In this document: piece by piece, positions 33,498-48,508 of the stretch | How the letters are laid out: every line of letters starts with the position of its first letter | Position numbering within the stretch: position 1 is the stretch's first letter | Origin: Malus domestica | Lineage: Eukaryota > Streptophyta > Magnoliopsida > Rosales > Rosaceae | DNA length: 64,000 bases | Assembly (NCBI RefSeq): GCF_042453785.1 | Contig: NC_091673.1 | Span: forward strand, 11,317,501-11,381,500 | Reading direction: 5' to 3' | Notes under the pieces: model-generated | Databases searched by the model: none | Told to the model about the DNA's origin: nothing | Seen by the model: the letters and a program-made list of their open reading frames with translations, nothing else | Position numbers and translations under genes: made by a program

Positions 33498-34852
33498 TCT
33501 CCGCCTCCTTCTTCGCTTTTTTATACCTCTCATTACATATTAATTTGATAACCAAAATTGCATTCCAGGGCATGCAAATTGTTAGAAAGTCAATGTTCTT
33601 AGTTAGGAAGTTTTTATGCAACTGATTATGTATCTACTATATTATTATTCCTACATTATCGGATTTCTTATTGTTCAAAGGAAAACTCTTGTACATATCA
33701 TTGACAAATCAATGGAATTATTCAGTTGTGCCAAATACAATTTTCTAAACACATAACTTTATGTTAGAATGTGAGCATCCAATTAAAACTCAAGTGGCAA
33801 CGAGTTGAATATCCCAACAAGTTTAGGCTCTTATGCTAGACTTCCATTCTTTGATGTGGGATGCTCTCAACATGCCTCTTTCAACGTGGATTTGTTATGC
33901 CTACATGAAAAATACATTGGTTAGAACATGCTTTTAAACTGTAAAAATATATGATACTGATGAATTGAGTTTATTAAAGAACGGACATATGTTCTATTAC
34001 TTTAACTAATCCAACTATAGAATAGACATCAATGGATCATCAAAAAAAATATTCCACAAATTATTAATATACTTTTACATGAAAAACAGACATCATGCAA
34101 AAAGAATCTGCATCACTCGGACTTGCAAAGCATTGATAATAGTAGTTAACATACTTTTGAAGTTGGGAAAATATATGATACTAAATCAGCGACGAAGTGA
34201 GTTTACTGTGATTTCACGTCCAAGAAACCCTTTAGTGCTGATGTAATTTGTTGTACACGTGGCACAATAATGCTCACATAAGGGTCTTCTGCAAAAGAGA
34301 ATCTCTCCATCTTTATGCCCTTGCATATGCATCGAGACAAGAAGACCTACCACATCTACTCTTTTTGAACTTTTGTTTCTGGTTTCTGGTTTCTGGTTTT
34401 TCTGCATGTTGTTTTGCAATTTGTTCCCAATTTTACTATAGAGGCCAAAATTTGAGGAAATTAAAATGGTGCTAATAACTGAATCATATTGAATATTCCT
34501 CCAATTTTCTCGTTACTTGAGCATCAAAAAGGAAGAATAACTTCTTCTGAAATATCGCGGTAATAGTATTTCAAATCAATGGTGCACTATTACGGAACAA
34601 AGTTAAAAATACATATTTGTTTGTGATTGACTTCATATACCGTCTCAGTAACATTTCAGATGTAGATAAGTTTATCTTGAAAATGGTTGGCAACACCAGA
34701 ATGGTATCCAAAATATTTAGACTTGTGAACCAACACGAAATGTAGACGCAATTGAAACTCATAGCACATGATTACAAAAAGCGCCTACAATTAGTGAACA
34801 CAGTGGTAATAAGTGGCAATCAATCTGCCAATCCATGAATTTGAAACATGAG
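33498..34852. other. Intergenic, no gene seen
   Basis: AT-rich. It contains only a tiny (ttctggt)n tract at ~34376-34398 and, at the right end, the promoter of the inhibitor gene at 34920. Confidence 0.5.
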
Positions 34853-34860
34853 TATAAATT
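34853..34860 (+). promoter_or_regulatory. TATA box of inhibitor gene at 34920
   Basis: tataaatt, 67 bp upstream of the ATG. Confidence 0.65.
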
Positions 34861-34919
34861 AACTGCCAAAAGAATCAGATCAAACAATCCCAACAAAGTT
34901 TCTCTTCCCATCTCAGAAA

Positions 34920-35474
34920 ATGAGTAGCTCACTCTCAAGATTCTCAACTCTTCTTCTTTTTCTCCACGTTGCTTTACTCATTGCACCGCCAACAACCCAA
35001 TTTTTTTTTCTTCCATTAGCCAAAGGCAGTGATCTGATACAAACAACATGCAAAAAAACACCCCACTATAATCTCTGCCTCTCAACCCTCCAATCAAACC
35101 CCGACAGCTCAAACGCAGATGTGCCGGGATTGGCCCTGATAGCATCCGACGCTCTCCTGGCAAATGCAAGTGACACACTGGACTACATCCACGGCCTGCT
35201 GAAGCAATCCCCGGAAGTACATTTACAGAAGGCATTGGCAAACTGTGCTGAGCTGTACATCCCAATTGTGAAGTTTAGCCTGCCGCAGGCAATTGAAGCT
35301 TTGCGAAATGGGCACTTTGGGTTTGCAAAGTATGGGATTTCTGATGCTGCAAAGGAGGCTGAGGCATGTGAGAAGGGTTTTGGAGGAGTTGAGTCTCCTC
35401 TCACTGATAGGAATGCTCTTGTGAATGATCTTTCTGGTGTGGCTGTCGCCATTCTCAACTTATTAAAGGGTTGA
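34920..35474 (+). CDS. Cell wall/vacuolar invertase inhibitor (C/VIF; PMEI family), intact divergent member
   Basis: A single exon of 184 residues. The signal peptide is at residues 1-26 or so (FSTLLLFLHVALLIAPP). The four conserved cysteines occur in QTTCKKTPHYNLCLSTL, LANCAELY and EACEKGFGG. The C-terminal part (ESPLTDRNALVNDLSGVAVA) resembles the minus-strand members at 53543 and 63285 more than its plus-strand neighbour at 29402. It keeps a TATA box and shows no lesion. The expected role is a secreted or vacuolar inhibitor of acid invertase or pectin methylesterase. A MITE sits about 25 bp after the stop, within the likely 3' UTR. Confidence 0.93.
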   Translation: MSSSLSRFSTLLLFLHVALLIAPPTTQFFFLPLAKGSDLIQTTCKKTPHYNLCLSTLQSNPDSSNADVPGLALIASDALLANASDTLDYIHGLLKQSPEVHLQKALANCAELYIPIVKFSLPQAIEALRNGHFGFAKYGISDAAKEAEACEKGFGGVESPLTDRNALVNDLSGVAVAILNLLKG

Positions 35475-35497
35475 TTTTTCCCTATCTTATTATTAGG

Positions 35498-35631
35498 AAA
35501 ATGATAACCGCACGTTCATTTTCTCCTTTTGCACAATTTGGTTTTCTGTATGTCTTCTTTGATTTGCTCAATTCAAAGGCCAACAATAAAAAGGAGTGTG
35601 CAGAAGGAGAAAGAGTGCGGAAATCACCTCT
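35498..35631. mobile_element. MITE in the 3' UTR of the inhibitor gene at 34920
   Basis: The left end (aaaatgataaccgcacgttc) and the reverse complement of the right end (gaggtgatttccgcactctt) are imperfect inverted repeats of the same family as 3084-3228. The element starts about 24 bp after the stop codon and may supply the 3' UTR or poly(A) signals. Confidence 0.65.
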
Positions 35632-36007
35632 CTAGTATTATAGTTAGTGAGTATTGTGTGATGTTGCTTTTCTTCTGTAGTTTTTATTTGTGAAAGTTTT
35701 CAGCTTTTTTGGCTTTAGATACTTGTACTTGTAGCAGCTGTTTCAGCCACTGAAATTAAGGTTTGTTCTCTTCATGTTCCTTTGTGGTATAAGAGGGGGG
35801 ACTTGGAATCTCTCCTCTCACATCCCCTCTCTCCCTAAGATGAGGAGATGCACCTTGTTTTAACTGTTTTGAAGGGTAGGTTTGGGATTGGCTTGGGCCA
35901 GATCAAGTTTTCCATGGTGACCCTATGCAGTCAGATGCGAGGACACTGGCAGGCTATCAGGTGCTGAATATTACATCGCCCGAGTGAGGAAAAGAAAGTG
36001 TCTTATA

Positions 36008-36369
36008 GCATCTCTAGCAGCCTAGCTAAACGAGATTTTTGGTTACTTCAACAAAAAATGCAGAAAAATAATGCTCCAATTGGCCAGGTAAATGACTAAC
36101 TAGTTTAACTTAGTGAATAATAAATAGCTAAATTTAGCGAGGAGGAGAGAGAAAGCTAATTTTTTTGCTAAACAGTAAAAACCATAAAATTGCATTATTT
36201 GTTGGCTTCAAGAGAAGAAAAAGGACTTGGGTTGTTAAGTTTAGATAAAATAAAATTTTAACTTAAGCTAAATAGCTAATATTGTTGGAAGTGGCGGCTA
36301 GCCAAATTAACATTTGGGTCATCTAACTAGCTACGTCAACAAAAATTTAGCTAGTATAGTTGGAGATGC
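36008..36369. mobile_element. hAT-like MITE with 7-bp target duplication
   Basis: Ends gcatctctagcagcctagct and (reverse complement) gcatctccaactatactagc, both followed by taaa. Perfect direct repeats tcttata flank it (36001-36007 and 36370-36376); with the neighbouring base this is 7 of 8, suggesting the 8-bp duplication of hAT elements. The interior contains short 'gctaaatagcta' repeats and no ORF. Confidence 0.8.
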
Positions 36370-37885
36370 TCTTATATGTGCAAACCCCCATATCCGTATT
36401 AGGTGTGTTTTGAGCTTGAAGACTTCTTAATAGATAGATTCAAAGCGGGCAATATCTTGCTAGAAAGTGAAATTAAAATTTTCATTGTCACTTTAGAGGC
36501 AACAATTGAAATATGGTTTTCAAATTAAGTTAGTAGATGATGCCAACACAAGTGGCAATGCCATACGCAAAAAGAAAGATACACAGAGAATGGTAGAGGC
36601 AATAGAACTTTTGCTCACTTTTGTTAATCCGTGACATGGTCGATATTAAAGTATCGAGAATTCAAACATCAGGTGAAAAAGTAAACGCTCTTGTAAATCA
36701 TGGCTTAATTTTCTACTTATCTCGATCAACATTGGCCACAACCTTTACAATCTTATGTGATTTGCGTGTAGACATGTTCTATCATTTGAAAGATTTCCAA
36801 ATTAAAAGATTTGGTTACTGTATACATGTGAAGGAAAATGGTATCTTGTGATCAACTGGGACCCTTCCTTTTTTTTTGTTGGTCAAACGGACCCTTTCTA
36901 TTTAGTTACAACTATTCGTAGATTTGTAGTGGAGGCGAAGGCTCTGGAATCTCACGGAGCAAATATAACTGAGAGCCGCTTGACTGCAAGAAGAAGGCAA
37001 CACCATGTGAAATCACATGTTATGTATGGCACCAATGCCTCAAAGCATGTTAAACTTAAAAGCACACCCTGGCCAGAAGCACATCCATCAAAAGAAAAAT
37101 GAAATGAGGATGCCTTGAATGAGGATGCCAGAAGCACTTTCTATTTAGCATGCTGCATGCACCCTAAGAAATGCAACATGTGACACTGCATTATTAACCT
37201 AAACGCCGGAATAGAACGCAACACAAAACATTGTATTATTGGCCGGAATGTCAATGACGGTGTATGCAAGCCCTTCCACTCAAATGGGGTCTTCTATTGC
37301 CAAGTTTGCACAATATTTCCCTTACTAAAAATACCGAACAATAAAGGGATTCGCATTTGGGTGCAAAAAGAGGCACGCTGGCGTGTCCAACTCGCCTAAT
37401 CCACACATGAACAAAGCATACCTCAAAGAAGCAAAATTGACGTCTCCATCCTACATTTATGGCATTCCATTCATACAGGAAACATTTGCAGCTTTGGATA
37501 CAAAACCCAGCGATATCGAACGCGAATAACATCTCACTTCCAATTTCAGCCAAACTTATACAGCATTTGAAATGAAGAAGGAGCAGATTTGGATGATTTT
37601 CTAGTGGTATAATTACCACAACTTTATTAGAGGCCAAACCAGTTGCAAGGAAGGCAACTTATCAGTAGGCATTTGACATCACCAACAGAACACTAAAAAT
37701 TGTACCGTAACCACTCTCTTTCTCTCTCTGAGTCTCTTGCTCTCCCCCATTTCTGTACATACAGGGGATCAACAGCTTCGGTAATCATGCATACAAAAAA
37801 GTGCAAGCATCGACTGTTTGCACGAGGATTCAAAAGGCATGTGGAATTTGTTCCTCAACAACGACTAGGCAACCACATTGTAATA

Positions 37886-39250
37886 TCACCCAGCCCATCT
37901 TTTCAGCTTCTCCGGCGGATCCAAACCAGCAACCTGCTCTACGATACTGCAAGGTGCAATCAAAGTGGAACATTTTATTTCAGACAGTGAAACCAACATT
38001 GGTCATCAAGTTAGAAAAGTGTATATATATATCGGTTGTTTATTCCCATACATGAAGATGCCATAAAAACCAAAAAAAAAAATAAGAAGCATTTTTTACA
38101 AGATATTTATAAAGCTAAAATGAATTTAACATACTTGGGGGACGCAGAACCAGGTCCCTTTGATGACAGATTTGGATAGTACTGAACTGAGATCAAATTG
38201 CCCTCTGTTCGTCCAGCAGACAATGGAGATCCCTTAATGTTTACAGGTGAGCTTCTTCTAGACGAAATTCCTGCATATAAACGACAATAGAATGTGAATG
38301 CCAATACGGAAGATGAATGAAAAGTCTTGGACTTTAGGGATCTCTGTGAACAATATGTGTTGAGAAACTTATTGAAGGTAAGCATAGTTTAATAAACATA
38401 TTCAATTATAATAAGAAACAAATACGAACTGTCCCGTGAGTCTCCCTTAAACCTAAAACATGCTATTCAGAAGTAAACCCATTTATTCTTTTGGGAACAA
38501 CCAAAAGAAAAGTTAAAGTAAGAATTAATGAGATCCCAAATTTGAAATTGTCAATCACATAAAGCAAAAGTGATACGCACATCGCAAGTTCACCAAAACA
38601 GTTTGGAATCATTTAAAATCATAAAACAACAGACAAACGAGTTAAGAACTATCAAATACCACAGATTCAATAACTATAACCTCTAGTTCAATAAAAGAAT
38701 TATTACCCTGAAAGATTAGCACAAGACAGAAGAGAATGGTGAACAGCATGGCAAATGTGCCGCTATTGGAAGACGCCTTAGCAGCTTTCATCTTCTTCAA
38801 TGCTTTCATCCGCTCAATCCTTGCACGTTTCCACATGGCAATCTCAGAGAGTTCCTTGATTAACTTCTGGTCTGCCGCATCCAATGATGGACCTCTTGGA
38901 GGTCTGGGAGGTTTAGGAGGCTTTTTATTGCTCGTCTTCTTCCGCTTGTCCTTCACCCGTGTCTTCTCTACATGATCTATGCACTCATTCCCCTCCAGCA
39001 CCTTGTTTGTTGCCACCTTCAAGTTATCAGGGCACACTACATTGGAGTTGGATCCATTGCCACACAAACCAGTTCTATCTTCAACTTTAACTGTTCCATC
39101 CAACAGACCGCCACAAACCTTAGCAATCAATGTCTTTGCCTGTTTCTTAGCACACAAAACAGGGCTATCGCTTGAATCCTCTTCACTAACTACCACCGCA
39201 CTTTCAAGATCAACTTCAAAGTCCTTTTCCCTCGGACTCTTTTGATCCAT
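37886..39250 (-). CDS. Single-pass membrane protein with basic/proline-rich cytosolic region, unknown function
   Basis: Three coding exons: 38707-39250, 38135-38270 and 37886-37946, with GT-AG junctions and phases that join to 246 residues ending ...VEQVAGLDPPEKLKRWAG. Order of features: acidic N-terminus (EVDLESAVVVSEEDSSDSP); lysine-rich stretch and a proline cluster (KKTSNKKPPKPPRPPRGPS); a conserved-looking segment LDAADQKLIKELSEIAMWKR with basic helix; one transmembrane helix (GTFAMLFTILFCLVLIFQG, about residues 164-182); then a short Ser/Gly-rich tail. Plant genomes carry unnamed proteins with this layout. I do not assign a function. The leader has a probable intron (donor near 39992, acceptor shortly upstream of the ATG) and a GA-rich first exon (40104-40145). 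Confidence 0.8.
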
Positions 39251-40145
39251 TACAACGAACCAAACTCCAGCTAATTACTCCCTCCCTCCCCGGACTCCAA
39301 ATGATCAAAGCTACGTTACACCCCTCCCAAATGGAAAAAACCAAATTTTGAATCTTTGGAGTCAACCACTTAGAAGGAATGGCCTCTTTGCAATATATAT
39401 TATATTCACAGGTGAAACTTGATGAGAAATATATCTAGCTTCCTCAAATACACAGCACTTTCGAACTTAACTTGCAATTAAATCGGAGACAGCTTAATTG
39501 AATGCAATTTAACTTGTTTGACACGGCTCACCGCTTTCCCAAAGAATAATCAACCAATAAACAACAGTGCCTCCCTTCTTTTTTCCTCCCCTTCCTGTCA
39601 GTCAACAAAACCCTTCAACCATTAATAACGATACAAGCAAAAACCAATACAATCCACAAAAAACCCGATTGCAATGTGCATCAAAACGTGTAGAAAATCA
39701 AGAAATTAGTCAACTTTATTCAATGTGATTGCATATTTCAGCTTACAATTACTAAAATGTATAACAAATTCAGAGCACAAAAAGCAATGCCAAATTGAAA
39801 CAAACCTGATCAAACAAAACTAGAACATGAAAGATTAAGCAAAACCCATCAAAACTAGAGCACTCGACCCCCTTTAATACGCATCGCCATGAAATTTAAC
39901 ATTGTTTTCGAAAACCCAAAACTCAAAAATTTAAGAAATGATCTAAACAAATGCACAATTTAAAGAAAAAGAGGAAAAGGGAAAGTAGAAACCTTCAAAA
40001 GAAAGCGAAGAAGCCCCAGATCCGATGCGGAGAAAGAGCTCACAGCGAAGCTAGCGTCATATATGGAAGCTTCAAGTGCTAATTAAAGAGAGTCAGAGTG
40101 AGAAGAGAGAGAGAGAGAGGGGGGGGGGGAGAGGAGAGAGAGAGG
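39251..40145 (-). promoter_or_regulatory. 5' UTR, leader intron and GA-rich first exon of the TM-protein gene
   Basis: A donor-like gaag/gtttct (minus) near 39992, and no coding potential between it and the ATG at 39250, indicate a ~0.7-kb leader intron. The plus strand at 40104-40145 is almost pure GA with a 9-10-nt G run. Confidence 0.4.
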
Positions 40146-41098
40146 AAGAAGGGAATGGACAGGAGGGGTTTTAGGAGAATCACCGAGAAAGTGCAGGGCT
40201 TTTATATAAATAAATCAATCAATTTTTTGAATTCTGATTAAAATTGTGGCGCTATATCTTCGTCGGATAAATACCACCGCCAATGACTCGAGTCTGATGT
40301 TTTCTTCTTCCCCTTCCTCGGCAGCCCCACCGACACTTGCATGGCATTTTTTTTTGGTTGAGTTTTTGACTTTGGTGTGGGTTTTTTTTTTTATGAATTT
40401 TATTTTATTTAAAATCGCCTTTTGGCTTCAATTGGCTAATTAGGGTTTGACCTTTGTGATTAACGGTAAACACACTTCTAATTTCTAGACGACGTGAGTG
40501 ATGGTCATATAAGATTATAGAAAAAGTTTTTACATTGTGGAAGTGAGTAATGCTATACCACGTTTGTGGAATATTCTTTTGTTAGAAATTCAATTGAGTT
40601 TATGTTTATGCATAATTAGTCGTTATGATATTGTTTTAACGATATAACATATCAAGAGTACGAATATTCTTGTAATGTTAAGTTAGGATTAAGAAGTTAT
40701 GTAACTTTATCTGCAACACATCCTTAATCTTCTATTTTTTTTACAATTCATCTTTTTAATGGTAAAATCTCAGTCATTATTTTGATTATTAGTAATAAGG
40801 GAATTTGGAGAAGATTCAAAACTGGTACAATAATGTAGGAGACCAGAAAGTTTCAAACCTAGATCGCATGGATTGAAAACACAACATACTATTCACTAAG
40901 ATATTGAATCACATGCAATAAAATTTCAATCATTTATTTCACATTATCATTTTCTTAATACAATTATAATATTGTTAACTTTCCCTAACTAACGTGACCG
41001 TTTTAATTTGATTTTATAATATTAATTCAACTAGGTGTTTCACTTTCACATACCGCGTCAAAAATGGTGTCTGCAACTATGAAGATATAAACATTTTC

Positions 41099-41193
41099 TT
41101 AATGAAAATTATTTATTTTTGTGGATGACTAAGTATTATTTATTTGTTAATGAAAATTATTTTTTTTTGTGGATGACTAAGTATTATTTATTT
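41099..41193. repeat. 48-bp tandem duplication (two units)
   Basis: Two adjacent copies of ttaatgaaaattattt...gtggatgactaagtat, differing only in T-run length. Confidence 0.9.
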
Positions 41194-41277
41194 ATTATAC
41201 ACCGACGTGCAAATGAGAAGAAATGCACATTAAGTTATAGTAGGGGTAGCTATTAAAATACCATTTAACACTTCAAA

Positions 41278-41359
41278 ACAATACTCATGTCCAAAATTTT
41301 GAAAACGAGCTTAAGTTAAACAATACTCATGTCCAAAAATTTGAAAACGAGCTTAAGTT
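41278..41359. repeat. 41-bp tandem duplication (two units)
   Basis: Two adjacent copies of acaatactcatgtccaaaa followed by ttttgaaaacgagcttaagt, nearly identical. It lies less than 100 bp from the previous duplication. Confidence 0.9.
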
Positions 41360-43014
41360 CTTCTTATTTTATTCGAGAATGACTTACCTACCCCTTAGAA
41401 ACTACGTCAACATTACCTCTCGAACCAATTAGTACAATTCTACTTATTTTAAGTTTTTCTTACGATATTGTATGGTTAATTTAAAAGAACTAACGTCTCC
41501 GTTTCACATAAGTTCTTCTGTGATGTTGATGATAAAGAGGGCAAAACTTCTTAACCGGAAAAGGAAAAAAAATGGAGGAGGGAGGGAGGGGTTATGGGGT
41601 TGGGGTATGGCAACCATGAACCATCTGTCTCAGTCACTCACCTTCACTTACTCCACAGCCCAGGACCTCCACGTGAATTAAAAATGGTGACATGAATTTA
41701 ATAAAATGGATTTTGATGCTTCGTTGGTAGGGGACTTCTCTGGACCCCACCCATGTTTTCTTATTTTATCATTTTATTTGGTAAATTATATGAAGTTGAT
41801 TTGTTGATAATTGAGTTTATGTGCCATCGTTTTAACATTGAGGACCCATTAGTAAAGATTTGACACGTTCATATGGGTATCGTGCTCCCCCGGTGTAGAG
41901 AAATGGTTGATTGTAACATAAACATAAGTGGTACATCATGTGTTTTTATACAAGCGGTGAAAATTTTTATTTTTTAAATTATTAACTTTTTAACATACAT
42001 ATCCCATTATTTGTATAGTAACATGTGATGTACCACCTCGAGTGTCAGTCACACTGAAAAATCTCTCCCTTATGTATGGTGCATGCATCCTTTGGGCAGG
42101 TAACGAGAAAATCTTTTATATTATACTATAATTATGAGTTTAATCATCTAAAATACAGGTCTAATTTGTGTATGGTCATAAATTTATTTTTCTTATGATA
42201 TAACTAATCACGTGATGAGAGAAAATATATTTTTTGAGACGTGATAAAGGAAGAATTTAGGAGGGGGAAATGGGAAACTTGGGAGGGGAGAAAGGGGGTC
42301 GAGATGAGTTTATTTCTCAACTTCAATCATACTCCTAAGTGTAAATGTACACAACTAATTAAGCTTATAAATTTCTCATCAGTTCCTAACTTTGTTCCAA
42401 AACAACTTATATATGTAGTGGTTGATTATAAGTTTTGTACTACAAGCTGCTTTTTTCCAAAGTGCTTTTGTTGTGGAAGTTCATAATTTTGCTTCTCCAA
42501 GAAAGCACAGGAACTTAAACTCGATATTATGATATGGAAAGGTTAAAGAATAAAATGGTTGTCGTCCTCTTCCTCTTATTATTTTTTTATTTTCTTTTTT
42601 TCTGAGTTTTGATATTTTTTGGGTCTAGCCCCTACGGAGTCAAAGGGACCACGCAAGATTCTGTTAGAACTGCACAATCAATGGTACATATGTGTCAGGG
42701 CCCCTGAGGATGACACGTAACGAGTTAGGCACGTTCGCTGGTCATCAAAGTTTGGTCCATTCTTTGCTCTTGGAAGTACAAATGGAAAAAGATCCTCACT
42801 AGATTATTTTTCTAGGATTCTTAGAATTTCATGATCGTAATTGTTCATATATTCTGCGGTTAGAAATTATTTTAAAATTTAAAATTAATTATAAATAGTA
42901 CATAACGAAAATTGTTTGCACAATATATGATGACCGATCACAATCATGGAATCCTTAAGATCCTCAAGAACATGATTCGGCGGTAAAAATAATATAGAGT
43001 ATTGAGTTGGCAAT

Positions 43015-43440
43015 AGGCCTGGCATTTTGGACCCAACCCGTTAATCTGACCCGACCCAACCCTTTAATATTTGTATTTGGGTGGATGCTTAACGGGTCGG
43101 GTCGCTAACGGGTGAACCCGTTAACAACCCGTTAAATAACGGGTCACTTTGGGTCAACCCGTTAGACCCTAGGACCCGTTAGCACCCGTTAGTTGAAGAT
43201 ATTTTAGTAATTTTAGTTAAGTCTTAATAACAAAAAATAAACTTTATGCAAAAAAAATAATAATAATAATTGTTAACGGGTGATAACGGGTGACCCGTTA
43301 GCTTAACGGGTGACCCGTTAGCTTAACGGGTCGGGTTTGGATGACCCGTTAGCTTAACGGGTTGGGTTCAGGTGACCCGTTAACTTAACGGGTCGGGTTC
43401 AACCTGACCCAAACTCAATAAACCCGACCCGTTTACAGGT
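43015..43440. repeat. Degenerate 'acccgtta/taacgggt' repeat block
   Basis: More than 20 occurrences of cccgtta or its complement taacggg, with gggtcgggt interspersed. The left half is mostly one orientation and the right half the other. The ends ('ggcctggcattttggaccca' and 'aacccgacccgtttacaggt') suggest an imperfect inverted-repeat unit. Such blocks recur in many plant genomes and are probably a non-autonomous DNA element rather than a satellite. No coding capacity. Confidence 0.75.
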
Positions 43441-43469
43441 ATAGTTGGCAATACAAGACAAGTTATGCG

Positions 43470-44178
43470 TTTTTTTTTTTTTGGAAGTGGGTCAAATTCA
43501 TTACCAAACACAAAGGAATAGTACAAGGTCCAAAGATACAAAAGCATAAACAAACAAAACAGGACCTGCCAAATTAGCCCAAAAGACCCAACAAATAGTA
43601 AAGGCCCAAACCCTAAAACACAACAACATAAACCCAAGGCTTCCCTTGCTACACCCGCCACTGAGCATCCCTACCAGCACAAACCCTCGCCACCAACCAA
43701 TCAACGTTGTGCCGTTGCAACATCTAACCACGAGCACCTGTCCAAACACATCCACATAGACGAAAACCAAGAACCATGTAAAGGAAGCATGTGGGATTCC
43801 ATGAGCAACACTGCCAACAAAGGCAGACAGTGAGAAGGTGGTGGTGTTGAACACCTGAGCCGGTGGGAACACCGGAACTCTACACACCATCTTGAAGTAC
43901 CGCAACAAAAAGCGGTTATGAAGCAGCTGCAAATCGGAGCAGAGATGAGCAAGGAGTAACGCCGATGGGGGTATGAAGAAATGGGCAGATCAGAAAGGAG
44001 AGCAGGGGAAAAACAGCAACAAGGAAGATAACAGAACAAAGAAAGCACAACCACCGACCCCAGCAACAGCTAGGGTGGGCGGCATTGGAGTTGATCGAAA
44101 GTGGAACCCTCACACAAGCGGTGGTGAGAAATGTCTCTCAAGCAGAGAGAAAGTCTCTCACAAGGAGAGAAAGAAGAT
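43470..44178 (-). mobile_element. Poly(A)-tailed retroposon (LINE/SINE-like), copy 2, with 13-bp target duplication
   Basis: Plus-strand start is a run of ~13 T (the tail on minus). Flanks gacaagttatgcg (43457-43469) and gacaagtcatgcg (44179-44191) form a 13-bp target duplication with one mismatch, diagnostic of target-primed reverse transcription. The minus strand contains an incomplete ORF (43501-43932) with no reverse-transcriptase motif. At ~700 bp it is either a truncated LINE or a non-autonomous relative. It is related to 25268-25690. Confidence 0.75.
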
Positions 44179-44191
44179 GACAAGTCATGCG

Positions 44192-45345
44192 TATTTTTTC
44201 GATTTGGATCAAATACTATAAAAACTTAAATTTGTTTTTTCTTAAGGTAAGATAACCCTACAATAATCCAGCTCATTTATTGATTATTTGTTTTATTCAT
44301 ACAATGAGTTAGTCATACTCACGTGATTTATACAATTCGAACTTAAAACTTCGAATTTATAAGTTGAATTTAAAATCTCTCATTTGCAAGTAGAGGTAAA
44401 ATAGACCGTAATGTTAGACGTTAATGTCATGTTAACGCTTAACAAGTCATATAATTTTCCAAATTCACGTAATCAAATGATGTAGCAAGTTATTTTAAGT
44501 GAAAAGGGTCCACAAGACGAAAGGCTAATTTGGAATTCTTGTGGGTTTTTTTTCAAAACTGCTTCTACTGTACTGTGAGAAGAGACATGTAAATATTTGG
44601 TAAACTATAATGCTAAAAGTGCTTTTAGCAAAAAAATAGACTAGAGTAGGATTGTCAATATAAAAGTTTACTAATTGGTAATGTTCGCCAATCTCCTATA
44701 AAAAAATATTTTTTTAAGAAATATGGATAGAGCTGATTTTGCTTTCTGCTTTTTTAAACCATGATTTTGGAAGAAAAAAAACTTTTTTTTTTAATTTATT
44801 TAGGAAGCACAAATTTAGCCTAACTTTTTAAAAAGCTACTTTTAAAAAGAAATTAAACAATCCTAAAGCAGATTTTAAACTAATAAAACGCTGACACGTT
44901 TATTAATACGTAAACATTTGATGTCTCCAACTCTTATCCAGTATGACTAGATTCGTGATAAAAAGAGTAACCCTCGTATGAACACCCATATGAACGCCGG
45001 TCAATACACATTCCATGGCCCATGAATATATCGAGTTTGGGCCTCTCAGCCCAAGTCCAACTAGCTCGGACATATTTGTAACCTTACAAAGGAGGATGGG
45101 CCCATCAAGAAAAAAGGAGTAGGAAAACACAATTGAAAGTTTAACTGTTCAACTGTTATGACATCCTTTGACATTGGAAATTAATCAACTTCCAAACCTT
45201 GGAGAGAACTCTTAACTCTAATGGAACGCAGCAGGTTTATTACACTGAAACAGAAATTCATGTCGGTCTATCGACGTAAATTTACTAAAAACAGAGTACA
45301 CTACAGTTCAAGCCGAAATCTAAAAGCACTGCACAATGACTTGGA
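44192..45345. other. Intergenic; galactokinase 3' flank
   Basis: A stretch near 44530-44880 (aaaagtgcttttagca, agaagcagattt-like motifs) resembles plant hAT MITE interiors but I cannot fix ends. The right end is 3' UTR of the galactokinase gene. Confidence 0.4.

Positions 45346-48508
<3,163 letters not shown>

Larger units (their letters stand above)
35475..37885. other. Intergenic with two MITEs; 3' region of the minus-strand TM gene
   Basis: It holds the MITEs at 35498 and 36008. The remainder includes a 128-codon minus-strand ORF (37251-37637) that resembles no family I know. The last few hundred bases are probably 3' UTR of the gene ending at 37886. Confidence 0.5.
40146..43014. other. 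Intergenic, AT-rich, two short tandem duplications
   Basis: No gene is recognised. Tandem duplications occur at 41099-41193 and 41278-41359. The rest shows no repeat structure I can name. Confidence 0.5.

Noticed and set aside
37251-37637. A 128-codon minus-strand ORF with several cysteines
   Set aside because: No family resemblance, no signal peptide or domain, and it lies just downstream of the TM-protein gene's stop, so it is probably chance.
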